Virus record (IMG/VR): IMGVR_UViG_3300030106_005825
Coordinates: 1-20,560 of that record
DNA length: 20,560 bases
DNA from: a virus
Reading direction: 5' to 3' (one strand)
Shown: one piece after another, positions 9,198-15,771 of the stretch
Layout: the number at the start of each line of letters is the position of its first letter
Numbering within the stretch: position 1 is the first letter of the stretch
Notes under the pieces: model-generated
The model's input: only the letters and a program-made list of their open reading frames with translations
Database searches by the model: none
What the model was told of the DNA's origin: nothing
Program-made: the position numbers and the translations under genes

Positions 9198-9611
9198 TTA
9201 AGATTTACTTGTCAACTCCCTAATCAGAACTCTGTACTTCTCTTTTGTCTGTGGTCTTTTGGCTCTCTTGATCCTGCGTCTGTACTCTCTGATTATCTTG
9301 TCCTTCTCGGTTTTGTGTTTAGGATGGATGGGATTACTGGAATAGTCTTTGTTCCAGTACGCTATTAGGTTAATCAGGACATCCTCATAAGAGGCTCCCA
9401 GAGGCCGTATAAATCGTTTATAAGAATTCCATACCTTACCCTCAAACGCATTGACTTCACGCTGTAGAACGCATCTGATGGCTCCTGAGGCATGATCGTG
9501 GTCAAGAACAGGGTCTGTGATCTGTAAACCAGTAATTGGGTCTTGTCCTCCTTGATAATCTAGGAGTTCTTCTCTCAGGAATTTGATTTCGGACTGCTTA
9601 ATCTTTTTCAT
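9198..9611 (-). CDS. Endonuclease VII-like recombination nuclease
   Basis: This 137-residue protein carries the endonuclease VII (HNH/His-Me finger) signature. DPITG is at residues 24-28, LDHDH at 36-40, IRCVLQREVN at 45-54 and EGK at 57-59. DHDH plus Asn54 correspond to the catalytic His and Asn of the T4 gp49 family, which cuts branched DNA such as Holliday junctions before packaging. The zinc-ligand cysteines normally found as C-x2-C near DPITG and in the CN of the second half are absent here (DPIT and VN instead), so this is a zinc-free variant. The C-terminal half is very basic (RRRIKRAKRPQTKEK), fitting DNA binding. The stop overlaps nothing; the start overlaps the upstream gene by ATGA (9608-9611). 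Confidence 0.8.
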   Translation of the reverse strand: MKKIKQSEIKFLREELLDYQGGQDPITGLQITDPVLDHDHASGAIRCVLQREVNAFEGKVWNSYKRFIRPLGASYEDVLINLIAYWNKDYSSNPIHPKHKTEKDKIIREYRRRIKRAKRPQTKEKYRVLIRELTSKS

Positions 9612-9844
9612 ATCTTAAGGTCTGCCCTGTACTGCTCCCATTGCTTGATCTCTTGTATGACCCAATCTAAATTCTCATCGTTCAGCACAGCTTGATCTAT
9701 TATCTCGTGCTCGATGCCATGATAGTCTCCTCCTATTTCCTTAACTAAAGCCTGTACGTTTGCGTCTACTTCTTTTTGTGACTCTTGCGCATCTTGGAGT
9801 AATTTTTTCATCACAAGAGAATCCTCTATACTAATGTACTTCAC
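9608..9844 (-). CDS. Hypothetical protein, 78 residues
   Basis: This is an acidic, probably all-helical protein beginning MKYISIEDSLVMKKLL, with no motif I recognise. It is supported as a real gene by exact 4-base ATGA overlaps at both ends (9608-9611 with endonuclease VII and 9841-9844 with the gene upstream). That indicates translational coupling in the minus-strand operon. Confidence 0.65.
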   Translation of the reverse strand: MKYISIEDSLVMKKLLQDAQESQKEVDANVQALVKEIGGDYHGIEHEIIDQAVLNDENLDWVIQEIKQWEQYRADLKI

Positions 9845-10185
9845 AACTCGTCTACCCTCTCTTCAATGAATCTCTGCATCCAAACCTCAAGAATCCTGAT
9901 CGCCTCTTCAGGGAGCAGTGAAGCCTCGGAATACACTACCATATCGTTGTTATCGTCTATGTCTATCACCTTCTGGTGGAACATCGTGACTTGATCCATC
10001 AGTGTTTTCCCTAGTTCTGTCTTGCATATCTGCCTGACTGGAAATATATGATAACCTACTGGCATCAGCTCGCCAGTAAATCCACCTCCGATCATAGGGG
10101 CTACGCTTTCTTTCACGTACCCTGAATCAGAAGATAGCATTTCTTTTACTTGTAGGGCTAGTTCTTTGAATTGCTCTTGAATCAT
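9841..10185 (-). CDS. Hypothetical protein, 114 residues
   Basis: It has a mixed alpha/beta composition with a central Gly-rich turn (APMIGGGFTGELMPVGYHIF) and no cysteine pairs or recognised catalytic motif. It overlaps both neighbours by ATGA (9841-9844 and 10182-10185), so it is part of the coupled operon. Function is not recognised. Confidence 0.65.
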   Translation of the reverse strand: MIQEQFKELALQVKEMLSSDSGYVKESVAPMIGGGFTGELMPVGYHIFPVRQICKTELGKTLMDQVTMFHQKVIDIDDNNDMVVYSEASLLPEEAIRILEVWMQRFIEERVDEL

Positions 10186-10379
10186 TCTTCTCTGTGGAAA
10201 ATGTCGATGTGTCCTGGCTGTACTACGTATCCTGATCCTTCTAGGACAGGAGTAACAAGCTCATCTAGGACTTCATGCAGCATCATATCTTCTTCGTATA
10301 ATGCGACTGTACAAGTTTTATGAGGGGTCTTTAATGTGAGCACATAATTCGGCACACAGTTTTGGCAGGGTTCTTTCAT
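10182..10379 (-). CDS. Hypothetical small protein, 65 residues, CxxC
   Basis: The frame is open further upstream to 10532, but the upstream part lies entirely inside the next gene and reads as shadow. ATG at 10379 gives a 4-base ATGA overlap with the preceding stop (10376-10379), the pattern used at the neighbouring junctions, so I choose it. The 65-residue product begins MKEPCQNCVPNYVL, with one C-x2-C pair, then a hydrophobic/acidic body ending GHIDIFHREE. A single CxxC could bind metal in a dimer. Function unknown. Confidence 0.65.
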   Translation of the reverse strand: MKEPCQNCVPNYVLTLKTPHKTCTVALYEEDMMLHEVLDELVTPVLEGSGYVVQPGHIDIFHREE

Positions 10380-10687
10380 GGGAACGTTCTTTCTGATAAC
10401 ATTGCTAAGGCTAGGACTGAATATCCTATAAAATCTTTGAAGGCATCCTCTATTCCCTCCTGCCTTACTTGCAGCTCCCCTTTCTTGCAGTACGTTTGCA
10501 CCCGCTTCATCTTGTCTCCCATGCGAACGCACAGTCCAACTAATGGATCTATCCCGAAGTCCTCAGCTTGCTTGAAGTTAGCAAAGGCGTCTTCACCACC
10601 AGTGTAGTCGTGGTTCTTCCCCTTTAGGATCGCTTCCATCTGATCGAAAATAAAGGGTATGTATTCTTCCAGTTCTTTGTTAGTCAT
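10376..10687 (-). CDS. Putative DUF1599-type nucleotide-metabolism associated protein
   Basis: In this 103-residue protein, the arrangement KNHDYTGGEDAFANF, then LVGLCVRMGDKMKRVQTY and EDAFKDFIGYSVLALAMLSE resembles a small all-helical phage family I know as DUF1599, proposed to be linked to nucleotide modification. The conserved D/E residues on helices (GDKMKR, EDAFKD) are reminiscent of MazG-like metal sites, but this is inference. It overlaps the metallophosphoesterase gene by ATGA (10684-10687) and the small CxxC gene by ATGA (10376-10379). The family assignment is from memory of the motif only. Confidence 0.6.
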   Translation of the reverse strand: MTNKELEEYIPFIFDQMEAILKGKNHDYTGGEDAFANFKQAEDFGIDPLVGLCVRMGDKMKRVQTYCKKGELQVRQEGIEDAFKDFIGYSVLALAMLSERTFP

Positions 10688-11331
10688 AATTCCATTAAGT
10701 AATTCGTAGCTACCTTACCGTGATGCACTACCCCACATCCAATAGCTGGATGAGGACCGTACTTTCCGTACGCCATAGCGTAACTGTCCTTGTCTATGCC
10801 AGAACCTAGTTGCATCCCGAACACCTTGCACTTAGCTCCTGTATGCCACTGTACGTAGCACTCAGAGTGGTAGTGGCCCTGAACCACGCTCTGCATATCC
10901 TGCTTTGAGCGTTGGATAGCTTTCTTCCCATCTCCATGACAGTACACTACGTTATCTATCGTAACGCTCTCAACGAACTGCCACCCAGGAGCTTTAAGCA
11001 CCTCACTGTACTCTCTGACCCACCGCTTTGAGATACCAGCAGTGTAAGCCTTACGATGGACTAGCCTATCGTGATTGCCTATACAGACGTAGGCATCAGG
11101 GAAAGCCCTGTACCATTTGCCTATTCTCTTTATAGCCCTGTCTAGTTCTTCGCCAGCAGAATAGCCATCGGGGTCTGTCTCGTGATAGCTGCTGTAATGA
11201 TTATCAATAACATCACCGATAAACACAACTTTGTTGCAACCAGCTTTACGATCCACGTTCTTACAGAACCTAAGGTACTTGTCTAAGCAAAAAGGCTCAT
11301 GCAAATCCCCGATGGCTAAAACTACCGACAT
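10684..11331 (-). CDS. Calcineurin-like metallophosphoesterase
   Basis: This 215-residue protein has the full set of calcineurin-superfamily metal-binding motifs in order: GDLH (residues 8-11), GDVID (39-43), GNHD (85-88), HGDG (about 133) and GHYHS (about 151). These coordinate a dinuclear metal centre that hydrolyses phosphoesters. The substrate cannot be read from sequence; phage members next to replication genes may act on nucleotides or nucleic-acid ends. It is nearly a minimal-domain protein, with no signal peptide. It begins 4 bases after the upstream gene and overlaps the downstream gene by ATGA. Confidence 0.85.
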   Translation of the reverse strand: MSVVLAIGDLHEPFCLDKYLRFCKNVDRKAGCNKVVFIGDVIDNHYSSYHETDPDGYSAGEELDRAIKRIGKWYRAFPDAYVCIGNHDRLVHRKAYTAGISKRWVREYSEVLKAPGWQFVESVTIDNVVYCHGDGKKAIQRSKQDMQSVVQGHYHSECYVQWHTGAKCKVFGMQLGSGIDKDSYAMAYGKYGPHPAIGCGVVHHGKVATNYLMEL

Positions 11332-11335
11332 AACA

Positions 11336-11755
11336 CTAACCAGAAATTCTACTGAATGCTAACTCCTGCATAAGAATTCTAATTTCCTGCACATCCTTGT
11401 TCAGAGTGTTGGTGAGCAGTAGCTCCACTCCTGCAAGGGCCAGCTCCTCGGTAGTGATCTCACGTACCTTTGGTGCTGGTTGGACTGCACCCTGCTTATT
11501 AACATGGGTGGTGGTCTCTTCATTGAACTTGAACTTAGGAGGATCTTCAGTGCTGTACACCTTAACGTCACCATCTATGTAAAGACTGGCGTCAGTGGCG
11601 TATACTTCAGTCCCCTTCTCGTATTTACTGAGAGGGGAACCTTTGTATATCAGACCGAATGTTGATCCATCCTTGCGAGCAAGCTGGAAGTTGTTAGCAG
11701 CGTCTCTGTACACCTGCTTAACAAGCTTCCCTTGAACCCATTTAGTTTCGCTCAT
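11336..11755 (-). CDS. Hypothetical protein next to SSB, 139 residues
   Basis: I choose ATG at 11755, which follows the SSB stop by two bases. A GTG three codons upstream would overlap SSB and has no better ribosome site. The N-terminal 70 residues look like a beta-rich small barrel (KWVQGKLVKQVYRDAANNF, then DGSTFGLIYKG). The C-terminal 40 residues are helical (TTEELALAGVELLLTNTLNK). Its position between SSB and a metallophosphoesterase suggests a replication or repair accessory role, but no family was recognised. Confidence 0.6.
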   Translation of the reverse strand: MSETKWVQGKLVKQVYRDAANNFQLARKDGSTFGLIYKGSPLSKYEKGTEVYATDASLYIDGDVKVYSTEDPPKFKFNEETTTHVNKQGAVQPAPKVREITTEELALAGVELLLTNTLNKDVQEIRILMQELAFSRISG

Positions 11756-11757
11756 GC

Positions 11758-12423
11758 TTACCACGGTAGATCGTCGTCGTCATCGTCAGCAGCAGTAGCC
11801 GTGACAGGGATGTTCTTAGGCTCTTGCTTCTCCTGTTCAGCAGGAGTCATAGACCTATTAGCTTTACGCTCCTCGAAGGCAGCATGGTTGTCCTGGATGA
11901 AACGATTAACCGTGTCTAAGAAGAAGTTATTCTGCTTCGAGTAATCGTAATAAGTCTTGTCGTTCAGGACAGTAGAATCAGCTTCAGGAACTCCAACGTA
12001 CTTGCCGTTCTCCCAAGGGAAAGCGGATGCGATATTAGCACCACCTTGCTGCATCGTGATGTAGATCGGGATGCTGGTATGCTCGTTGCCTTGAGGATCT
12101 TTGTACTTGTAAGCCCCCTTAACATTAGTCCAAGTGGATATGCTAATAGGAGAATGCACAGAGATGTTAGGAATCTTCTTAGCGATACCCTTGAAGTCAG
12201 TGCTTAACTTGCCTTCCTTCTTCCAAACAGGCACAGACAGAACGTCTACCCCTTGCTCATGGTTCAGTCCCATGTTAAGAACATCACCGTACATTCCGTT
12301 GTCGATCCATACAGATTCGATATTGCCGAACAAGTTGTCAGTGGTGTACTGCCAGCGTTGCCCAGGAGCAGGCCGAGTGTACTTGTGCAGTACCCTCCCG
12401 TCATTCGCTTCAGAAGCGTTAAT
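11758..12423 (-). CDS. Single-stranded DNA-binding protein with apparent ATT start
   Basis: The C-terminus is an SSB-type acidic tip, six Asp then Leu-Pro-Trp just before the stop, which in SSBs and T7 gp2.5-like proteins docks partner replication proteins. The body is beta-rich with aromatic residues suited to ssDNA binding. The frame has no ATG at its beginning. The first common start, TTG at 12333, would cut into protein-like sequence that continues upstream (GRVLHKYTRPAPGQRWQY) as far as the helicase stop at 12427-12429. An ATT codon at 12421-12423, three bases after that stop, gives a complete 221-residue protein beginning MNASEANDGRV if read as Met. Alternatives are TTG at 12333 (191 residues) or readthrough of the in-frame TAA. 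The gene is clear; the start is uncertain. Confidence 0.7.
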   Translation of the reverse strand: MNASEANDGRVLHKYTRPAPGQRWQYTTDNLFGNIESVWIDNGMYGDVLNMGLNHEQGVDVLSVPVWKKEGKLSTDFKGIAKKIPNISVHSPISISTWTNVKGAYKYKDPQGNEHTSIPIYITMQQGGANIASAFPWENGKYVGVPEADSTVLNDKTYYDYSKQNNFFLDTVNRFIQDNHAAFEERKANRSMTPAEQEKQEPKNIPVTATAADDDDDDLPW

Positions 12424-12426
12424 GTT

Positions 12427-13803
12427 TTATTGGTTTCTTGTTTTGTACTCGTAATTAAACTCGTACTGTTGATGGTGATATGCAGCGGAAACATCGCTCC
12501 ATATATCATAATTTTGCAGATCTCGGCTCAATGTCAAGTCTGCAAACGATTTAATCCTTGATAGGGCTGTGTACGTAAGGCCAGGAGCCATAGGTACTTG
12601 CCTTGGTAGCTGCAAGTGTACCTTATTCAGTGTACTCCCTTGGCTAGAGTGGATCGTCATACTGTACCCAAGCTGGATAGGGAACTGAATGTACTGACCC
12701 TTGCTTTCATCAGTAATCTTTTCCTCTCCATCCTTGATCGTAACCTTTGGCGTACTGTCTTGGTACTTCTTTGGCTTCAGGTAAATGATAGTGTTGTCGG
12801 AGTCTCTGTGGATTATCATTCTTCCACGTTTATCAAGTCCGTAGAACGTACCAGTATCTCCGTTCACTATCTTTTGCATCACTCCCATGACTTTGTACGT
12901 CATGTTTGCTTTTACAACTACACGACAGCACTCCTTCAAGTAGATGTGTTCTTGGATGGGAAGATCCTTGTCTCGTTTCTTTTTAAACGATCCAGATCTA
13001 GTTGCAGAAAAACACAACAGTCTTCCTGGAACCTCACTAAGTTTTTTATTGTTGATGTCATCACGTATCTTCCTGAGTGGAGTCAATATAACTGCTTTAC
13101 TATCAGGATCTTGCACACGTGTATTCAAATAATCAATATCTATTTTAGTCTGTTCACCTATCCTGATTCTGTTCAAGATATTAGCTTCGATAGGATTTTC
13201 TTGGCGTATAATTTTTGTAAGCGTAATCCTGTGGAAGTCATCGTCCAGCACATTACTCTGAAATAATCCGAACGGATTCTTGTAACCGTACCGTTTCAAA
13301 ACTTGTGCATCCTTGCCTTGTGCGACTGGTGGAAGCTGACCGACATCTCCAACGCACAGAATCTTAGCACCTCCGAACGGCTCGAAAGATCCACGAGCTT
13401 TACGCAAAGCAGCCTCGATGAAATCAAGGTGATCGCATCGTATCATACCGATCTCGTCTAAGATAATCCACGAGCAGTGCTTCAGAACCTCACGTCTAGT
13501 GCCTCCAAAATATCTGCAAGAGGGATCTTCAAATCTTTGTCTGTGTACTGGCTGCTCTTTAAAGTCTGGATTGATTGGTTGTGTTGAAGGTATTCCGAAC
13601 AGTTTGTGTATTGTACTACCTCCGATGATTGTAGCTGCTCTTCCTGTAGGTGCAGCCAGGATTGTGTTACCGAATGTCTTTACTATCTCTTTAATTAAGA
13701 ATGATTTACCTGTACCTGCTGATCCAAAGCATATTAGTCTACCTCCTTGCCTACCTGTCAGCATACAGTCCATCACGTACTGTTGTTCTATTGTTAATCC
13801 CAT
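12427..13803 (-). CDS. Pif1/Dda-like SF1B DNA helicase
   Basis: This 458-residue protein has the superfamily 1 helicase motifs in order: Walker A GSAGTGKS (residues 27-34), APTGRAA (motif Ia), Walker B ILDEIGM, GDVGQLPPV (motif III), IIRQ (motif IV region), TIHSSQGSTLNKV (motif V) and YTALSRIK (motif VI). The spacing and the GDxGQLPP/HSSQG signatures fit the Pif1/RecD2/Dda group, 5'-3' helicases that load on ssDNA. The SSB gene follows directly in the same frame after one TAA, so the two are probably made together at the fork. ATG at 13803 has AAGGATTGAA just upstream as a ribosome site. The start faces the 339-base structured non-coding gap, which may hold a promoter or processing site. Confidence 0.88.
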   Translation of the reverse strand: MGLTIEQQYVMDCMLTGRQGGRLICFGSAGTGKSFLIKEIVKTFGNTILAAPTGRAATIIGGSTIHKLFGIPSTQPINPDFKEQPVHRQRFEDPSCRYFGGTRREVLKHCSWIILDEIGMIRCDHLDFIEAALRKARGSFEPFGGAKILCVGDVGQLPPVAQGKDAQVLKRYGYKNPFGLFQSNVLDDDFHRITLTKIIRQENPIEANILNRIRIGEQTKIDIDYLNTRVQDPDSKAVILTPLRKIRDDINNKKLSEVPGRLLCFSATRSGSFKKKRDKDLPIQEHIYLKECCRVVVKANMTYKVMGVMQKIVNGDTGTFYGLDKRGRMIIHRDSDNTIIYLKPKKYQDSTPKVTIKDGEEKITDESKGQYIQFPIQLGYSMTIHSSQGSTLNKVHLQLPRQVPMAPGLTYTALSRIKSFADLTLSRDLQNYDIWSDVSAAYHHQQYEFNYEYKTRNQ

Positions 13804-14142
13804 TTCAATCCTTCATTTTTAAACTTCTTAGTAAGTGGGTTTAGTAAGAAGTAAGTATTTTCTGTTCTGTAATCCCTTAATAGATCATCGTATCTGGACA
13901 CAGTTAGCCCCTACTAAAAGGAGCTAACAGTCTATTCTTGATCCCTGTAATGAGTCAATCGTAGAGCTGGTGCCTGTGAGAACTCGGTACGTCACTATAA
14001 TTCTCTTTCATCAGGCGTTAGCCATCGCAAATGCGATCCGTTTTACAACCAGTCGGGCAACTTCTGGCAACCGATGTCCCTTGTACCACTAGGTACGCCT
14101 GTTCTCAAGGCAAGGGCGCGCTGAACTGAGAGCCATCATACA
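13804..14142 (-). other. 339-base structured non-coding region inside the minus operon
   Basis: No frame of credible length exists on either strand; the ATGs tested run into stops within about 16 codons. The region contains several potential hairpins: a 10-bp stem at 13903-13928, ATCGC/GCGAT around the AAAT at about 14024-14037, GTACC/GGTAC at 14083-14096, and an outer CCCTTG/CAAGGG pair at 14078-14116. No T-arm or other tRNA signature was seen. In an operon where most junctions overlap, this gap is the only large one. It may hold a promoter, an RNase III-type processing site or a small RNA. Confidence 0.55.
13903..13928 (-). other. Perfect RNA hairpin upstream of the helicase gene
   Basis: Read on the minus strand, GTTAGCTCCT and AGGGGCTAAC form a 10-bp stem (nine Watson-Crick pairs and one G-U) around a 6-base loop TTTAGT. 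On the plus strand the wobble would be a C-A mismatch, so the stem is better as leftward RNA. No U-tract follows, so it is not a standard terminator; a transcript-processing or regulatory hairpin is more likely. Confidence 0.55.
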
Positions 14143-14406
14143 CTACCTGTCAAGCCTCCCTTCTTTCTCGTACAAGCTGTCGAAGATATCCTTAAGCTCA
14201 GTTCTGGCCTCTTCGATTTCCTCGATCACTAAATTAGTCAGCGAGCGAGGGAGCCTGTTTTCCACTAAATACGATACCATCCTGTCTAGGTGGTAATCCA
14301 GCTTCTCCATCTCCCAATGGCAGAATAGAGATGTCTTTAGATCCTTAGGGTCTATCCCCAAGGTACGTATCTTATCCGTTTTTATCTTTCCATTACTGCT
14401 CGGCAT
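14143..14406 (-). CDS. Hypothetical helical protein, 87 residues
   Basis: This charged, predicted all-helical small protein (ALE-type heptads around VIEEIEEARTELKDIFDSLY) has no recognised motif. ATG at 14406 has a GGAGG ribosome site about 8 bases upstream, inside the end of the preceding gene, which it overlaps by 25 bases. That strong site supports the start. It is the last gene before the non-coding gap. Confidence 0.6.
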   Translation of the reverse strand: MPSSNGKIKTDKIRTLGIDPKDLKTSLFCHWEMEKLDYHLDRMVSYLVENRLPRSLTNLVIEEIEEARTELKDIFDSLYEKEGRLDR

Positions 14407-14741
14407 ACCATATCCTCCAGGTCTCGTCTCATTACGTTTTGTACAGCTATCTTCTTAACTTCCTCCATCTCATCTTCCGTGATTGGATTAACCAGCTTTA
14501 CGATCCTTTGTACTTCATCAAGGAATCTCTGGTCCTTCAATTCAGTGGGGACTCTATCCATTAGATCCCTGATGGGAACTATCTTGAGTTCTTCAATGTT
14601 GTAGCCCCTGTTCCTGAACCTGTCAGCCATCTGGCTAGCGGTAAAAGGATTCTTGCTGTAGGATACGGGCTTCCCATCGTGCATGATTACGAACCGTTTA
14701 CCGCAATCATATTTTCTGTCTAATTCACTTTGGTCTATCAT
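14382..14741 (-). CDS. Hypothetical protein, 119 residues
   Basis: The N-terminal half looks like a small alpha/beta fold (KRFVIMHDGKPVSYSKNPF, then ASQMADRFRNRGY), similar in style to short phage proteins that hold an internal 'data plus modifier' strand pair. The C-terminal half is helical. ATG at 14741 is preceded by AAAGGAGGAAGAA, a near-perfect ribosome site, which lies inside the coding end of the small basic gene upstream; the two overlap by ATGA (14738-14741). Function not recognised. Confidence 0.65.
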   Translation of the reverse strand: MIDQSELDRKYDCGKRFVIMHDGKPVSYSKNPFTASQMADRFRNRGYNIEELKIVPIRDLMDRVPTELKDQRFLDEVQRIVKLVNPITEDEMEEVKKIAVQNVMRRDLEDMVCRAVMER

Positions 14742-14857
14742 TTCTTCCTCCTTTTTTTGGGTGTATGGCGTGGGCCTTTATTGGCTTTAGGTTTTTTTAT
14801 CCCTGGACCCCTCCACGGATATCCGTTTGACGATACTCTATATGGTCCTGCTGGCAT
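14738..14857 (-). CDS. Small highly basic protein, 39 residues
   Basis: ATG at 14857 to TGA at 14738-14740 gives a 39-residue protein starting MPAGPYRVSSNGYPWRGPG and ending in a Lys/Arg-rich tail (HTPKKRRKK). The YRVSSNGYPW-G-G-I-KKP pattern reads like a genuine small phage protein rather than chance. It overlaps the upstream gene by 20 bases and the downstream start by ATGA. Its last codons AGG-AGG also serve as the ribosome site of the next gene. Strong positive charge suggests nucleic-acid binding. It is too short to be picked up by usual length cut-offs. Confidence 0.6.
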   Translation of the reverse strand: MPAGPYRVSSNGYPWRGPGIKKPKANKGPRHTPKKRRKK

Positions 14858-15146
14858 TTTTATTTCCTTTCTTGTTTGCCTTGTCTATCATTTCTTGAAG
14901 CCAGTTCCTGCCTGACTCTGCGTAGCCGAATCTATCGAGGTCACGGTACGCGACAATCAAATCGCAAGGAACCATCTCTGCGACTGCGTGGAACTTGTAT
15001 CGCCCCAGGACTTCACCATTTTTTATCGGGCAATACCCCCTCTCTTCGCATCGAGGGTTTAAGTTCTTCTGCCATTGATCGTACTTGTAGTACTGACCAC
15101 CAGAATTTTCTAGATTCGTCCCGTAACTTTTTGTGTCTAGCTCCAT
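14838..15146 (-). CDS. Hypothetical protein, 102 residues
   Basis: It starts at ATG 15146 with GAGGTGA 5 bases upstream. The sequence is rich in Tyr and Lys early (GGQYYKYDQWQKNLN) with a C-x6-C (CEERGYCP), then AVAEMVPCDLIVAYRDL and a C-terminal helix. The last 20 bases overlap the 39-residue basic gene, and the first 10 bases overlap the preceding gene. No family recognised. Confidence 0.6.
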   Translation of the reverse strand: MELDTKSYGTNLENSGGQYYKYDQWQKNLNPRCEERGYCPIKNGEVLGRYKFHAVAEMVPCDLIVAYRDLDRFGYAESGRNWLQEMIDKANKKGNKNASRTI

Positions 15147-15373
15147 GCTTCACCTCTTTCTAATATCTCTTCCTCTGCATTTTGTACGCAGATTCCTATA
15201 GCTTCTTCCTCGATCCTTTCAAGGACTTTATCATCCAAGAGATCAGAGATTTCTTGGATTGACCCTGCCACCCACACGCCATCGACGTACGGTTCTGAAG
15301 GTTCAAAGGTATCGAGTGTCACGTCGAATTTTGTGTCGTGTACTTTAACTTCTATTGTGAATTTTGGTTTCAT
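15137..15373 (-). CDS. Hypothetical acidic protein, 78 residues
   Basis: A beta-hairpin-like N-terminus (MKPKFTIEVKVHDTKFDVTL) is followed by an acidic helical half (IQEISDLLDDKVLERIEEEA). ATG at 15373 lies 2 bases after the preceding stop at 15376, and the end overlaps the next gene by 10 bases. No known motif; small acidic phage proteins sometimes act as host-enzyme inhibitors, but nothing here proves that. Confidence 0.6.
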   Translation of the reverse strand: MKPKFTIEVKVHDTKFDVTLDTFEPSEPYVDGVWVAGSIQEISDLLDDKVLERIEEEAIGICVQNAEEEILERGEAWS

Positions 15374-15375
15374 GT

Positions 15376-15663
15376 TTATACTTTCTGTTGGCTTAGGTTA
15401 CATTCTCCAGCTTGGAGCTGGTCTTGCACGTTGCAGAATACATTGTCTAGGCGTCTATCAAGATCGTCTATCCCTTGCATCTTGCCCTTGTAGTAGATCT
15501 CCTGTGCATCAAGATCTAGCTCCTCACGTATGCAATGTCCTAGCATCTTGTTGATGTAGTCCAGTTGCATATCTGCCTCTTCTAAGAATCCATTCTCGAT
15601 GTCTTTCCTGACATCATTAATGAATCCACGAGCTGTGGTTAGTGTATTTTTCGTGTACTTCAT
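15376..15663 (-). CDS. Hypothetical helical protein, 95 residues
   Basis: This is a mostly helical protein (TTARGFINDVRKDIENGFLE, then MQLDYINKMLGHCI and DDLDRRLDNVFCNVQDQL) with possible coiled coil. ATG at 15663 has AAGGAGAT immediately upstream, overlapping the stop of the 33-residue membrane gene, which supports this start. No function recognised. Confidence 0.6.
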   Translation of the reverse strand: MKYTKNTLTTARGFINDVRKDIENGFLEEADMQLDYINKMLGHCIREELDLDAQEIYYKGKMQGIDDLDRRLDNVFCNVQDQLQAGECNLSQQKV

Positions 15664-15669
15664 ATCTCC

Positions 15670-15771
15670 TTACTTTATTATGTTAATGAACAGCGAGTAA
15701 GTTATCGCCATTAGTGAGACAGCTATACAGGCAGCCGTCAAGAATTCAATTGTCTTCTCTAGTTTATTCAT
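15670..15771 (-). CDS. 33-residue single-span membrane protein
   Basis: ATG at 15771 to TAA at 15670-15672 encodes 33 residues: a charged start (MNKLEKTIEF), a hydrophobic span of about 20 residues at about 11-30 (LTAACIAVSLMAITYSLF) and a final Lys. It overlaps the methyltransferase stop by ATGA (15768-15771) and carries the ribosome site of the next gene at its end, so it fills an otherwise unexplained gap. Single-span micro-proteins in phages can be holin-like or host-membrane effectors; the sequence does not decide. Confidence 0.6.
   Translation of the reverse strand: MNKLEKTIEFLTAACIAVSLMAITYSLFINIIK

Noticed and set aside
10380-10532. Upstream extension of the 65-residue CxxC gene
   Set aside because: It lies inside the DUF1599-like gene, and ATG 10379 gives the ATGA junction typical of this operon.
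12616-13266. 216-codon plus-strand frame opposite the helicase
   Set aside because: Antisense shadow of a gene with full helicase motifs; composition unlike the other proteins of the window.
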